Part shown: positions 47,210-59,100 of the stretch, piece after piece
Layout of the letters: each line of letters opens with the position of its first letter
Position numbering within the stretch: the first letter of the stretch is position 1
NCBI GenBank assembly: GCA_021397835.1
Contig: JAJFZO010000034.1
Coordinates: 7,283,001 to 7,347,000, forward strand
Source of the DNA: Moringa oleifera
Taxonomy: Eukaryota; Streptophyta; Magnoliopsida; Brassicales; Moringaceae
DNA length: 64,000 nucleotides
Reading direction: 5' to 3'
Position numbers and translations under genes: made by a program
The notes under the pieces: model-generated
Seen by the model: the letters and a program-made list of their open reading frames with translations, nothing else
Databases searched by the model: none
Told to the model about the DNA's origin: nothing

Positions 47210-50200
47210 GTCAAATAAATAAATAAATAATAAAATCCAATTGTATTGTTTTGTCAAAACGAAAATTGGTGCAAAACGAGGATTTCCCAAAAGGAATCAC
47301 CCATCTTAGTACTAGTCTCGCCTAAGCACTCTAAACTTTGCAATTCAAATGGAATCGATGCTCACCATTGGTATCATCGCACAAAAATATCAGAAAAAGA
47401 TATTAAAAATTAAAAAAAAAAGTCATGAATAAGAAAAGTGCATAATGAAGAAAAATTCAAAAAAATGAAATAAAAAATGAATAATGCAGTACCAATATTT
47501 CCTAGAAGGAACCACTCATCCTATACTACTCTCGCCCAAGTACGCTTGATTTTCGAGGTTCTAATGAGATCTCATGCATCAATGCTAGTGTGATTGCACC
47601 CAAAAAAATTCAAAAAGTGTTTCCATCAAAAAATTTCAAAAAGTATTGAAAACAAAAACATAAAATCATAAAAAGGAAAGAATATAATAGAGAAAAATAA
47701 TAAATAAATAAAAATAAAAAAATAAAAGATTGACAACTAAATAAATAAATAAGAAAATCCAATTATACTGTTTTGTCAAAACGAAAATTGGTGCAAAACG
47801 AGGATTTCCCAAAAGGAATCACCCATCTTAGTACTACTCTCGCCTAAGCACTCTAAACTTTGCAATTCAAATGGAATCGATGCTTACCATTGGTATCATC
47901 GCACAGAAATATCAGAAAAGGATATTAAAAATTAAAAAAAAAGTCATAAATAAGAAAAAAGCCTAATGAAAAAAATTCAAAAAAAATGAAATAAAAAATG
48001 AATAATGCAGCACCAATATTTCCAAGAAGGAACCACTCATCCTAGTACTACTCTCGCCCAAGTACGCTTGATTTTCGAGGTTCTAATGGGATCTCAAGCA
48101 TCAGTGCTAGTGTGATTGCACCCAAACAAATTCAAAAAGTGTTTCCATCAAAAAATTTCAAAAAGTATTGAAAACAAAAACATAAAATCATAAAAAGGAA
48201 AGAATATAATAGAGAAAAATAAAAAATAAATAAATATAAAAAATAAAAAATTGTCAAATAAATAAATAAATAATAAAATCCAATTGTATTGTTTTGTCAA
48301 AACGAAAATTGGTGCAAAATGAGGATTTCCCAAGAGGAATCACCCATCCTAGTACTACTCTCGCCTAAACACGCTAAACTTTGCAATTCAAATGGAATTG
48401 ATGCTTACCATTGGTATCATCGCACAGAAAAATCAGAAAAAGATATTAAAAAATAAAAAAAAATGTGATAAATAAGAAAAGAGCATAATGAAGAAAAATT
48501 CAAAAAAAATGAAATAAAAAATGAATAATGCAGCACTAATATTTCCTAGAAGGAACCACTCATCCTAGTACTACTCTCGCCCAAGTACGCTTGATTTTTG
48601 AGGTTCTAATGAGATCTCATGCATCACTGCTAGTGTGATTGCACCCAAAAAAATTTGAAAAAGTGTTTCCATCAAAAAATTTTAAAAAGTATTGAAAACA
48701 ATAACATAAAATCATAAAAAAGGAAAGAATATAGTAGAGAAAAATAAAAAAGAGATAAAATAAAATAAAAAATAAAAGATTGTCAAATAAATAAATAAAT
48801 AATAAAATCCAATTGTATTGTTTTGTCAAAACGAGGATTTCCCAAGAGGAATCACCCATCTTAGTACTACTCTCGCCTAAGCACTCTAAACTTTGCAATT
48901 CAAATGGAATCGATGCTGACCATTGGTATTATCGCACAGAAATATCAGAAAAAGATATTAAGAATTAAAAAAAGGTCATGAATAAGAAAAGTGCATATTG
49001 AAGAAAAATTCATAAAAAAATGAAATAAAAAATGAATAATGCAGCACCAATATTTCCTAGAAGGAACCACTCATCCTAGTACTACTCTCGCCCAAGTACG
49101 CTTGATTTTCGAGGTTCTAATGGGATCTCAAGCATCAGTGCTAGTGTGATTGCACCCAAAAAAATTTGAAAAAGTGTTTCCATCAAAGAATTTCAAAAAG
49201 TATTGAAAACAAAAACATAAAATCATAAAAAGGAAAGAATATAATAGAGAAAAATAATAAAATAAATAAAAATAAAAAATAAAATATTGTCAAATAAATA
49301 AATAAATAATAAAATCCAATTGTATTGTTTTGTCAAAACGAAAATTGGTGCAAAACGAGGATTTCCCAAAAGGAATCACCCATCTTAGTACTACTCTCGC
49401 CTAAGCACTCCAAACTTTGCAATTCAAATGGAATCGATGCTTACCATTGGTATCATCGCACAGAAAAATCAGAAAAAGATATTGAAATTTAAAAAAGAAG
49501 TCATAAATAAGAAAAAACATAATGAAGAAAAATTCAAAAAAAATGAAATAAAAAATGAATAATGCAGCACCAATATTTCCTAGAAGGAACCACTTATCCT
49601 AGTACTACTCTCGCCCAAGTACGCTTGATTTTCGAGGTTCTAATGAGATCTCATGCACCACTGCTAGTGTGATTGCACCCAAAAAAATTTGAAAAAGTGT
49701 TTCCATCAAAAAATTTTAAAAAGTATTGAAAACAAAAACATAAAATCATAAAAAGGAAAGAATAAAGTAAAGAAAAATAAAAAAAGAGATAAAATAAAAT
49801 AAAAAATAAAAGATTGTCAAATAAATAAATAAATAATAAAATCCAATTGTATTGTTTTGTCAAAACGAAAATTGGTGCAAAACGAGGATTTCCCAAGAGG
49901 AATCACTCATCATAGTACTACTCTCGCCTAAGCACTCTAAACTTTGCAATTCAAATGGAATCGATGCTCACCATTGGTATCATCGCACAGAAATATCAGA
50001 AAAAGATATTAAAAATTAAAAAAAAAAAGTCATGAATAAGAAAAGTGCATAATGAAGAAAAATTCAAAAAAATGAAATAAAAAATGAATAATGCAGCACC
50101 AATATTTCCTAGAAGGAACCACTCATCCTAGTACTACTCTCGCCCAAGTACGTTTGATTTTCGAGGTTCTAATGAGATCTCATGCATCAATGCTAGTGTG

Positions 50201-51022
50201 ATTGCACCCAAAAAAATTCAAAAAGTGTTTCCATCAAAAAATTTCAAAAAGTATTGAAAATAAAAACATAAAATCATAAAAAGGAAAGAATATAATAGAG
50301 AAAAATAATAAATAAATAAAAATAAAAAAATAAAAGATTGTCAAATAAATAAATAAATAATAAAATCCAATTGTATTGTTTTGTCAAAAGGAAAATTGGT
50401 GCAAAACGAGTATTTTCCAAGAGGAATCACCCATCTTACTACTACTCTCGCCTAAGCACTCTACTTTGCAATTCAAATGGAATCGATGCTTACCATTGGT
50501 ATCATCGCACAGAAAAATCAGAAAAAGATATTAAAATTTAAAAAAGAAGTCATAAATAAGAAAAAAGCATAATGAAGAAAAATTCAAAAAAAAATGAAAT
50601 AAAAAATGAATAATGCAGCACCAATATTTCCTAGAAGGAACCACTCATCCTAGTACTACTCTCGCCCAAGTACGCTTGATTTTCGAGGTTCTAATGGGAT
50701 CTCAAGCATCATATATGATGGGTGTAGAACTAGCATTTCCTAGAAGGAACCACTCGCCCAAGCACTCTTGATTTTCAAGGTTCTAATGGGATCTCATACA
50801 TCAGTGCTAGTGTGATTGCACCCAAAAAAATTGAAAAGGTGTTTCCATCAAAAAATTTCAAAAAGTATTGAAAACAAAAACATAAAATCATAAAAAGGAA
50901 AGAATATAATAGAGAAAAATAAAAAAAGAAATAAAAATAAGATAAAAAATAAAAGATTGTCAAATAAATAAATAAATAATAAAGTCCAATAGTATTGTTT
51001 TGTCAATACGAAAATTGGTGCA
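43541..51022 (-). repeat. Dense 5S rDNA-derived satellite array, copy 2 (~7.4 kb)
   Basis: Alternating type A and B elements, roughly 28 in number, period about 522 bp (A starts near 44133, 44660, 45178, 45704, 46223, 46747, 47269, 47792). The 712 bp trimer of copy 1 is not seen, so homogenisation took a different course here. Type A variants with aaaaggaatc and agcactctaaact dominate. Ends about eight bases into an A element at the same YIF1 exon breakpoint as copy 1. Confidence 0.95.
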
Positions 51023-51050
51023 AATGCATTTCCAGATCGAAGCATTTGCA
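51023..51050 (-). pseudogene. YIF1 exon stub at array junction, copy 3
   Basis: Same stub and same joint (ggtgcaaatgcatttcc) as at 27946, with a single base difference (agatcg for aaatcg). Confidence 0.65.
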
Positions 51051-51443
51051 GGACAGCTTACTGAATTGTAGCAAACCCACCAATAGGAAAAACGATATAA
51101 TGCCTTTGGTATCTTTGTTTACTAATGGCAACACAACTTATTTGGCATCAGTTTTTCCATTCTCCGTGAACACCTCAATTAACACAGGTAAAATCAAAAG
51201 TCCCGTTCTAGGAAGTTTTATTTGTCTAGGAAAGTTGATATAAGCTGTGTAGTGACAACCCTAGCTTTCTTACAGTACATTCAAGATAACCATGTAAAGA
51301 GCATTCTCACAAAGGTTCAGTAACTCTAATTACTTTTAAAGAAAAAAAAGATCTAGAGAAGGAAACCACAACTTTTTTAAATACTATGCATATTCACGAT
51401 AACAAGAAGACAGTGCTGCCAAAGCGCAAGAAGAAAACCATAC

Positions 51444-51514
51444 CTTATCACATGCATTACCAAACTGCCAAGAAAATATGAATTGCAGAACAGCTGTGCA
51501 GCTTTAACCCCTTT
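51444..51514 (-). pseudogene. DExH7-like RNA helicase exon (KGVKAAQ), copy 3
   Basis: 71 nt exon equivalent to 28367-28437, with a single change that gives KGVKAAQLFCNSYF. Splice sites are preserved (CAG acceptor, GTATGG donor). Confidence 0.8.
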
Positions 51515-52395
51515 CTGCAAATGATGGATATCCAATATTAGCAAACAGTGCAAACTAGTAAAGACCACAAGCTACACTTTAAAACAATACAACTAGCAGA
51601 ATGATCTTTGGTGTATTTCATGTTTAATCTGACTCAGATGACACAAATAAGTACGCTTTGCCACGAACTGAGCTGCTCGCAGGCTGCCTGGGTTCTGCTC
51701 ATGGCTGGCTTGCCTAGTCTTGTTATAGTTTGTTTATTGACAAGTTTTCATTTAACTTGTCAGCCAGCTTAAATAAGTTAGTATTACAAATATTTATTTA
51801 TATGTCACATGAAATATATAACATAAAGTTTTTGGGTTTTCTGTTCTCAACGGTTATGATGCACAGCAACATGTGTAGCATGAGTAGAATACCTCCTGAA
51901 ATAACAAGCTCTGTTTTTTCCTTCTTCATTCTTCACCTACATGCAGATTTACTCCCTAACTTTTCTTTCCATTTCTCTGTCATTACATTATATCAAATTG
52001 CTTACACACATACTATACGGGTATGTGTGCGTATGATCTTTTTGATAATTAAAGTATGTAGATCAAGAAAACAGAAGATTCGATGTGCCTGATGGCGGAT
52101 CTTGATTGCAGGAAAAAAATATCTCTCACCCATTTCATAATGTTTCTTTTTATACAATGTTCTGGGATGTTCTTAACTAATTGATTTATGATTCAGATTC
52201 TATCCGTCAATTTTGGTAGATTTTGCTTGCTTTGTCAGTTATATGGGATATGGGTACATTCAGTGATGTCTAATGATGTGGGAGAAAATCATACATAAGA
52301 ATACAAACTGCAACAAGAACAGATGATGGAGCAAAGCCAACCATTTATTTCCTAGAAAACACATCTTCGAACCGTGATAAGGGAATTATACTAAC
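51515..52395 (-). other. Helicase intron, copy 3
   Basis: Equivalent of 28438-29311, with an extra 'gatatg' duplication near 52248. The plus-strand frame at 51730-52092 is treated as chance. Confidence 0.6.
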
Positions 52396-52536
52396 CTCTC
52401 GTAGAATCGTCTCCCATTTCTTGTATGCAACCATCATTAGCAAGGGGTTAGACCGTCAGTTCCCATCATTTGAATCACTTGAGCCTTCTAGCTTATCAGT
52501 CAACAAATCTAACTTTGCTCTTTCTACATTCAACCT
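52396..52536 (-). pseudogene. DExH7-like RNA helicase exon with in-frame stop, copy 3
   Basis: 141 nt exon equivalent to 29312-29452, with the same TGA after SNDGN. Splice sites are preserved. Confidence 0.85.
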
Positions 52537-52631
52537 CTGTAATTTGAATACAAAAAGTGAAACAAGTCAATGTCTACCAATTTCAGAATAGCAGGATTGA
52601 CAAGCTCTTGGTACAGATCTGGGAAAGGGAC

Positions 52632-52730
52632 CTCATCCTTAGGATACGAAAACGGACATTTGTGGCTCAGAAATGCTGCAATTGAGTGCACCGGTGACAA
52701 ACAACCAAATATCCCATCATAGAGCGGCAT
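52632..52730 (-). pseudogene. DExH7-like RNA helicase HA2-region exon, copy 3
   Basis: 99 nt exon equivalent to 29548-29646, with the same IFGCLSPVHSIAAFLSHK core. Confidence 0.85.
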
Positions 52731-52921
52731 CTGCGACGTGAATCCTCTTCTTCGCCGTTGCCCTTGAGAGATCCAATCTTTTGATTGCACACGATTTCTC
52801 AGAGCATTTAATACTGGTCTGATTCCACGCCAAAAACGTGAACAGAAATAGCCGTTGTGAGGAGCACGTGAGCATTAATATCACACATCCATTTTTCATG
52901 TTTGCTGCGGATCGTGGTCAA

Positions 52922-52997
52922 AGCTGGGCTGGGCTGGGCTGACTCCATAGATCATGTAACTCTGTAATTGGACTGGGCTGAGCTGGGCTGGGCTGAC
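52922..52997. repeat. GGGCT-type simple repeat, copy 3
   Basis: Fewer gggct units than copy 2 before the tgactccatag spacer. The spacer variant ccatagatc is shared with copy 1 and not copy 2, which helps order the duplications. Confidence 0.7.
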
Positions 52998-53018
52998 TGC
53001 AGCTCTCATGTAAACAGG

Positions 53019-53231
53019 ACTGCATTGGGCTCGGCTGGACTGATTGCATATGGCGTGTGTCCAGTTCCAGTTGCCTATGGTAATGTGCTTTCTCCTTCTG
53101 GTGCTGCCCTACCATCTGTAGTAATGATGTATCCATATAATCAGGATATCGGCTATGGTTCTTCTGCTGAGTGCTTTGAGTTTGGGTCTCTCCAAACTGT
53201 GCATTTCTCAGGCATGGATAGGCATTATTAA
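53019..53231 (+). pseudogene. Nucleotidyltransferase (PAP/OAS1-like) C-terminal fragment, copy 3
   Basis: Same fragment as 85-297 and 29941-30153 with FSGMDR at the end, broken at the same stop. Confidence 0.5.
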
Positions 53232-55240
53232 GGATCAGATCAACCCTCTTCCTCCAACTTGGGAGGTAATTGCTCTGTTCTTTATATTAAATGCCAAGTT
53301 TACTCCATTGGAGCTATTAACTAATAAGGTTGTTCTTCTAGAGGTTTCCATAGATGGCTGCTGGTTTCTCTTATAACCGTGCTTACTAGAAAACGAGACC
53401 TTTTTTTAGCTAGAGGGCATTGCAAGCTTAGAATAGCTTCAGATTGGTATGTATGAGCCAAGCTTAATCTCAGTCTTTAACTGATGAAATTTTGCATCTA
53501 TACCAAACAGCAATTTTAGTGGTTTAATAGACTAAGTGCTGAGCTACTTCAGCCTGTTCATCATTTTACTCTACTAAGAAAATCTGGTAGCAAAAGATTG
53601 AGCCCAGGCATGCAGGACACTTCTTTCTTTCTATGGGACAGGTTGAAATGTCTCTCTACCATCTTGTTTCTTTTAAAGCTATATTTCCTGCTAATGGATA
53701 TCTTATTTCCAGTAACTACTTGCGTTCCTGAAAAAGCATAAATGTATACATGTTCTTGACTAACCAGATAGCAATGTAGCCAATGTTGACAATGTTTCTG
53801 ATGTGAGCAAAGTGAGATTGAACAATTCCATGATGGTATCTTGCATTAACTGAAACTAGCACCTTCTGCATTCCCAATACCAGTAATATGGAAAAGTCGA
53901 GTAGCCTTACTCTTGCAAGGTTGAATTCCATGACTATTGCTACATGACGATACTTTTGACGTTTGTTTTTATCTTAATATTGTTTCCCGATTATCATTAG
54001 CAGGTTTTTTATTTTTGTTTTAATTTCTAACCAAGAAGAGAAATCAATAAGAGGTGCGATATTGATCATAATTGACTTTTCCCTTTCTGATAGAGAAGGG
54101 GAGCAGCATTTATGGCTTATGAAGCACAATCTGATAGACTTTAAAGGATCAATGGAGCCCTAAACTGCGCCATTTATTACTATAAATAAAAAAAAAATAA
54201 AGAAAGATAGTATGAAGCTGTAATGATCACTAAGTGGTTTTAATTAGTAAATGAAGGAATCTTTAGAATCAAATAATTGTTTATACCTTTTGCCTAATCA
54301 ATTTGAGTCATACAATATAATTTTGCAAGCAAGCATAACCATGTCTTTCTCATTGAAGATACTCTTGTGATACATTATACACATGCGACATATAATCATT
54401 TAGAAAAAAAAAAAGAAAAATTATCTTAATGAAATGTTCAATTTTATCTTAAATTACATTAAAATATTTTTTCTACCAAAGATTGGAAGTATAAGAATTA
54501 AAAACAAGATAAGCAGAAGGATTCCAACTATAGCTTAATAAGATTTAAACAGAAGATTGTGATTTATAAACCGTAGTTTGGTACCAACTCTGTTGAAACC
54601 AATCCTCGAACATCCTTAAAAAAAAAAAAAAGATACATAGTTAACCTCATGATAACATAGTAATACGATAGAAAAATAACTATGATTAAAAGGCCTTGTT
54701 TCATAAATAGGAAGTAAGAATGCAAACCGGGCCACGAATTTTTGAAATTGTTCAGGTTTAAATAACTTGCATTTTATTGTGTAAGTACATAGACATACCT
54801 ATTGTTAATAGCCTTCAGACCTATCAAATAAATTAAAAAGAAAAATTGAAAAAAAAAATACTCTATTGATCTTCTTGCAACACTCACGACCACGTCAGGA
54901 TACTCAAGAAAATATACAATCAAATTATAGGTTTTCTCCAAATAAGAAAATACATGTTTAGAGCTTGAATTCTCATTCTTTGCATTTTATGTGCAATAAA
55001 AAGTTAAATACAAATCAGGTTGATAACAAGTGTTAAAATAAAATAAAATAATTCAAGAAAATAAAAAGATTTAGAAAAAATAAAAAAGAACATCCAAAAA
55101 AAGGAATAAATTAGAAAAACATAAAAGGTGAAAAAATTAAAAAGAAAAGAAAGCAAATAAAATAGGAAAGAAAATCAAATAAAATTTTTTTAAAAAAAAT
55201 TGAAGAATATACTGGAAATCAAACAATAGAGAAAGGGAAT
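53232..55240. other. Non-coding head remainder of copy 3, with two deletions
   Basis: Follows copy 2 to about 53934, where about 255 bp is missing and a few filler bases (attcc) appear. It then continues to about 54134, inside the reading that precedes the COP1 exons, and jumps to sequence equivalent to about 33672. The COP1 exons and the 123 bp repeat are therefore gone. No gene is seen. Confidence 0.7.
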
Positions 55241-55492
55241 CAAAGAAAATTGAAAAAGAAATCTAAGAAACTAAAGAAACAAAAAGAAAATCAAATAAAA
55301 TGAAGAAATTAAAAAAAAAAAAAAGCTGTCAAAATTAAAAAAGAGAAGAAAAGGAAGAAAAGGAAAAAAAATAACAAAATAACAAAAATCAAAGAAAAGA
55401 GCATAATGGAGGAAAGTCCAAAAAAATGGAAGATCATCAAATGGAAGGAAAGAAAATAAATCAAAAATCAAAAAACATTTTTAACCAAAAAA

Positions 55493-55558
55493 ATGCAACA
55501 CGAGAATTTCTTAGAAGGAATCACCCATCCTAGTACTATTCTCGCCAAACCATGTTTA
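55493..55558 (-). pseudogene. 5S rRNA-like pseudogene, 3' half only (copy 3, element 1)
   Basis: Counterpart of the truncated first elements, but better preserved: atgcaacacgag, aatcacccatcctagtacta and ttctcgcc. Similarity again stops before the A-box. Confidence 0.75.
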
Positions 55559-55623
55559 AATAATCAAAAAATTAAAAAAATAAAAAATAATAAAATCTAA
55601 AAATATTTTTTTTATAAAAAGAA

Positions 55624-55739
55624 GGGTGCAACATGAGGATTTTTCAAGAGAACCACTCATTTTAGGTACTACTCTCACTCAACCACATCTAACTTCGGAG
55701 TTCTTATGGGATCCAATACATTAGTGCTAGTATGATCGA
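55624..55739 (-). pseudogene. 5S rRNA-like pseudogene (copy 3, element 2)
   Basis: Full length. The 5' half is near canonical: taacttcggagttcttatgg, gatccaatacattagtgcta and gtatgatcg. The 3' half has a one-base insertion (ttttaggtac). Confidence 0.85.
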
Positions 55740-55930
55740 ATTTAAAAGTTCAAAATATATATAAAATAAAAGAAAATAATAAAATTAATATAAAAGCAAA
55801 AGAAAATACATAATAAAAAAAGATTAAAAAAACAAAAACAAAATAAAATAAAACAAAAGATAATCTAAAGGAAAAAAAAGGATAAAAATAAAAAATAATA
55901 AAATTTAAAAAATATTTATGAAAAATAAGA

Positions 55931-56022
55931 GGGCGCAACACGAGGATTTCCAAGGTGGAATACCCACTTAACTTCAAATTTTTGATGGGATCCGACACAT
56001 TAGTCTTGGTATGATCGCAACC
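55931..56022 (-). pseudogene. 5S rRNA-like pseudogene with internal deletion (copy 3, element 3)
   Basis: Keeps both ends (gcgcaacacgaggatttcca; tgggatccgacacattagtc, ttggtatgatcgcaacc) but lacks about 30 bases in the middle, removing the intermediate element and A-box. Confidence 0.85.
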
Positions 56023-56147
56023 AAAAATCTAAAAATTATTGAAAATAAAAAAATAAGTCATAGCAAAGAAAAAAAACATAATGTAGAAAAATAGAAAATA
56101 AATAATAAATAAAAAATTAGAAAAAATATTTTATCAAAAAAAAGAAG

Positions 56148-59100
56148 GATGCAGCACTAATATTTCCTAAAAGGAACCATTCATCCTACTATTACACTCG
56201 CCCAAGTGCGCTTAACTTCGAAGATCTAATGGGATCTCATGCATCAGTGCTAGTGTGATTGCACCCCAAAAAATTCAAAAAGTGTTTCTATCCAAAAAAT
56301 TCAAAAAGTATTGAAAACAAAAACATAAAATCATGAAAAAGAAAAAGAACATAATGGAAAAAAATAAAAATAAAATAAAAAATAAAAGGTTATCAAACAA
56401 ATAAATAAACAATAAAATCTAATAGCATTGTTTTGTCAAAATGAAAATTGGTACAAAACGAGGATTTTCCAAGAGGAATCACCAATCTTAGTACTACTCT
56501 CGCTCAAGCACGCTTAACTTTGCAATTCAAATGGAATTGATGCTTACCATTGGTATCATCACATAGAAAAATAAAAAAAAATACTGAAAATTAAAAAAGA
56601 AGTCATAAACAAGAAAAAGGTATAATGAAGAAAAATACAAAAAATAAAATAAAATAAAAAATGAAGGGTATAGAGCCAGCATTTCCTAGAAGGAACCACT
56701 CATCCTAGTACTATTTTCGCCCAAGTATGCTTAACTTCAAAGTTCTAATGGGATCTCATGCATAAGTGCTAGTGTGATTGCACCAAAAAAATTCAAAATG
56801 TATTTCTATCAAAAAGATTCAAAAAATATGGAAAACAAAAACATAAAACTATAAAAAAGAAAGAATATAACAGAGAAAAATAAAAAAAAGAAATAAAAAT
56901 AAAATAAAAAATAAAAGATTATCAAATAAATAAATAAATAACAAAATCCTATAGTATTGTTTTGTCAAAACGAAAATTGGTGCAAAACGAGGATTTCCCA
57001 AGAGGAATCACCCATCTTAGTATTGCTCTCGCCCAAGCACGCTTAACTTTGCAATTCAAATGGAATCGATGCTTACCATTGGTATCATCGCACAGAAAAA
57101 TTAGAAAAAGATATTAAAAATTAAAAAAAAAGTTATAAATAAGAAAAGAGTATAATGAAGAAAAATTCAAAAAAAAATGAAATAAAAAATGAATAGTATA
57201 GCACCAATATTTCCTAGAAGGAACCACTCATCCTAGTACTACTCTCCCCCATGTACGCTTGATTTTCGAAGTTCTAATGGAATCTCATGCATCAGTGTTA
57301 GTGTGATTGCACCCAAAAAAATTCAAAAAGTGTTTTTATTAAAAAAAAATTCAAAAAGTATTGAAAACAAAAACATAAAATCATAAAAAGATAGAATATA
57401 ATGGAGAAAAATAAAAAAAGAAATAAAAATAAAATAAAAAATAAAAGATTACCAAACGAATAAATAAATAATAAAAACTAATAGTATTGTTTTGTCAAAA
57501 CAAAAATTGGTGCAAAACGAGGATTTTCCAAGAGGAATCACCCATCTTAGTACTACTCTCGCCCAAGCACGCCTTACTTTGCAATTCAAATGGAATCGAT
57601 GCTTACCATTGGTATCATTACATAGCAAAATCAAAAAAATATTGAAAATTAGAAAAAAAAAGTCATAAATAAGAAAAAGGCATTATGAAGAAAAATGCAA
57701 AAAAATAAAAATAAAATAAAAAATGAAGGGTGTAGAACCAGCATTTCCTAGAAGGAACCACTCATCCTAGTACTACTCTGGTCCAAGTACTCTTGATTTT
57801 TGAAGTTCTAATAGGATCTCATACATCAGTGCTAGTGTGATTGTACCCCAAAAAATTCAAAAATTGTTTCCATTAAAAAATTTCAAAAAGTATTGAAAAC
57901 AAAAACATGAAATCATAAAAAAAGAATATAATGGAGAGAAATAAAAATAAAATAAAAAATAAAAGGTTACCAAATAAATTAATAAATAATAAAATTCAAT
58001 AGTATTATTTTGTCAAAAGAAAAATTGGTGCAAAACGAGGACTTCCCGAGAGGAATCACCCATCTCAGTACTACTCTCGGCCAAGCATGCTTAACTTGGG
58101 ACTTCAAATGGGATCGATGCTTACTACTGGTATCATCGCACATAAAAATAAAAAAAAATATATATTGGAAATTAAAAAAAGTAATAAATACAAAAAGAGC
58201 ATAATGAAGAAAAATGAAAAAAAAAAAAAAAGAAATGAAGGGTGTAGCACTAGTACTTCCTAGAAGGAACCATTCACCCTAGTACAACTCTCGCTCAAGT
58301 ACGCTTGACTTCAAAGTTCTAATGGGATCTTATGCATCAATGCTAGTGTGATTGCATCCAAAAAAATTCAAAAAGTGTTTCTTAAAACAAAATTCAAAAA
58401 GTATTGAAAATGAAACATAAAATAATGAAAAAGAAAGAATACAATGGAGAAAAATAAAAAAAAGAAATAAAAATAAAATAAAAACAAAAGATTATCAAAT
58501 AAATAAATAATAAAATCCTATAGTATTCTTTTGTCAAAACGAAAATTGGTGCAAAACGAGAATTTTCCAAGAGGAATCACCCATCTTAGTACTACTCTCG
58601 CCCAAGCACGCTTAACTTTGCAATTCAAATGGAATTGATGCTCACCATTAGTATCATCGCACACAAAAATCCAAAAAAAAAAATTAAAAATTACAAAAAG
58701 TCATAAATAAGACAAGGGCATGATGAAGAAAAATGCAAATAAAATAAAATAAAATAAAATATGAAAGGTGTAGAACCAGTATTTCCTAGAAAGAACCACT
58801 CATCCTAGTACTACTCTCGCCCAAGTACGCTTGACTTTGAAGTTCTAATGGGATCTCATGCATCAGTCCTAGTCTGATTGTGCCCAATCAAATTCAAAAA
58901 GTGCTTCTATCAAAAAAATTGAAAAATTATTGAAAACGAAAACTTAAAAATCATTATAAAAAAAAGGATGAATATAATGGAGAAAAATAAAAAATAAAAA
59001 ATAAAATAAAAAATAAAAAATTATCAAATAATAAAATAAATAATAAAATCTAATAGTATTGTTTTGTCAAAACTAAAATTGGTGCAAAACGAGGATTTTT

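Larger units (their letters stand above)
27946..51022. repeat. Segmental duplication module, copy 2 (complete)
   Basis: This is the only complete full-form module in the window. It starts at the truncated YIF1 exon, runs through the helicase, nucleotidyltransferase and COP1 fragments, two 5S clusters (35.0-36.1 kb and 39.5-41.0 kb), and ends with a 7.4 kb dense 5S-like array. Its array is about half the length of that of copy 1, as expected if the array expands or contracts by unequal exchange. Boundaries are set by the identical array/YIF1 junctions at about 27945 and 51023. Confidence 0.9.
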
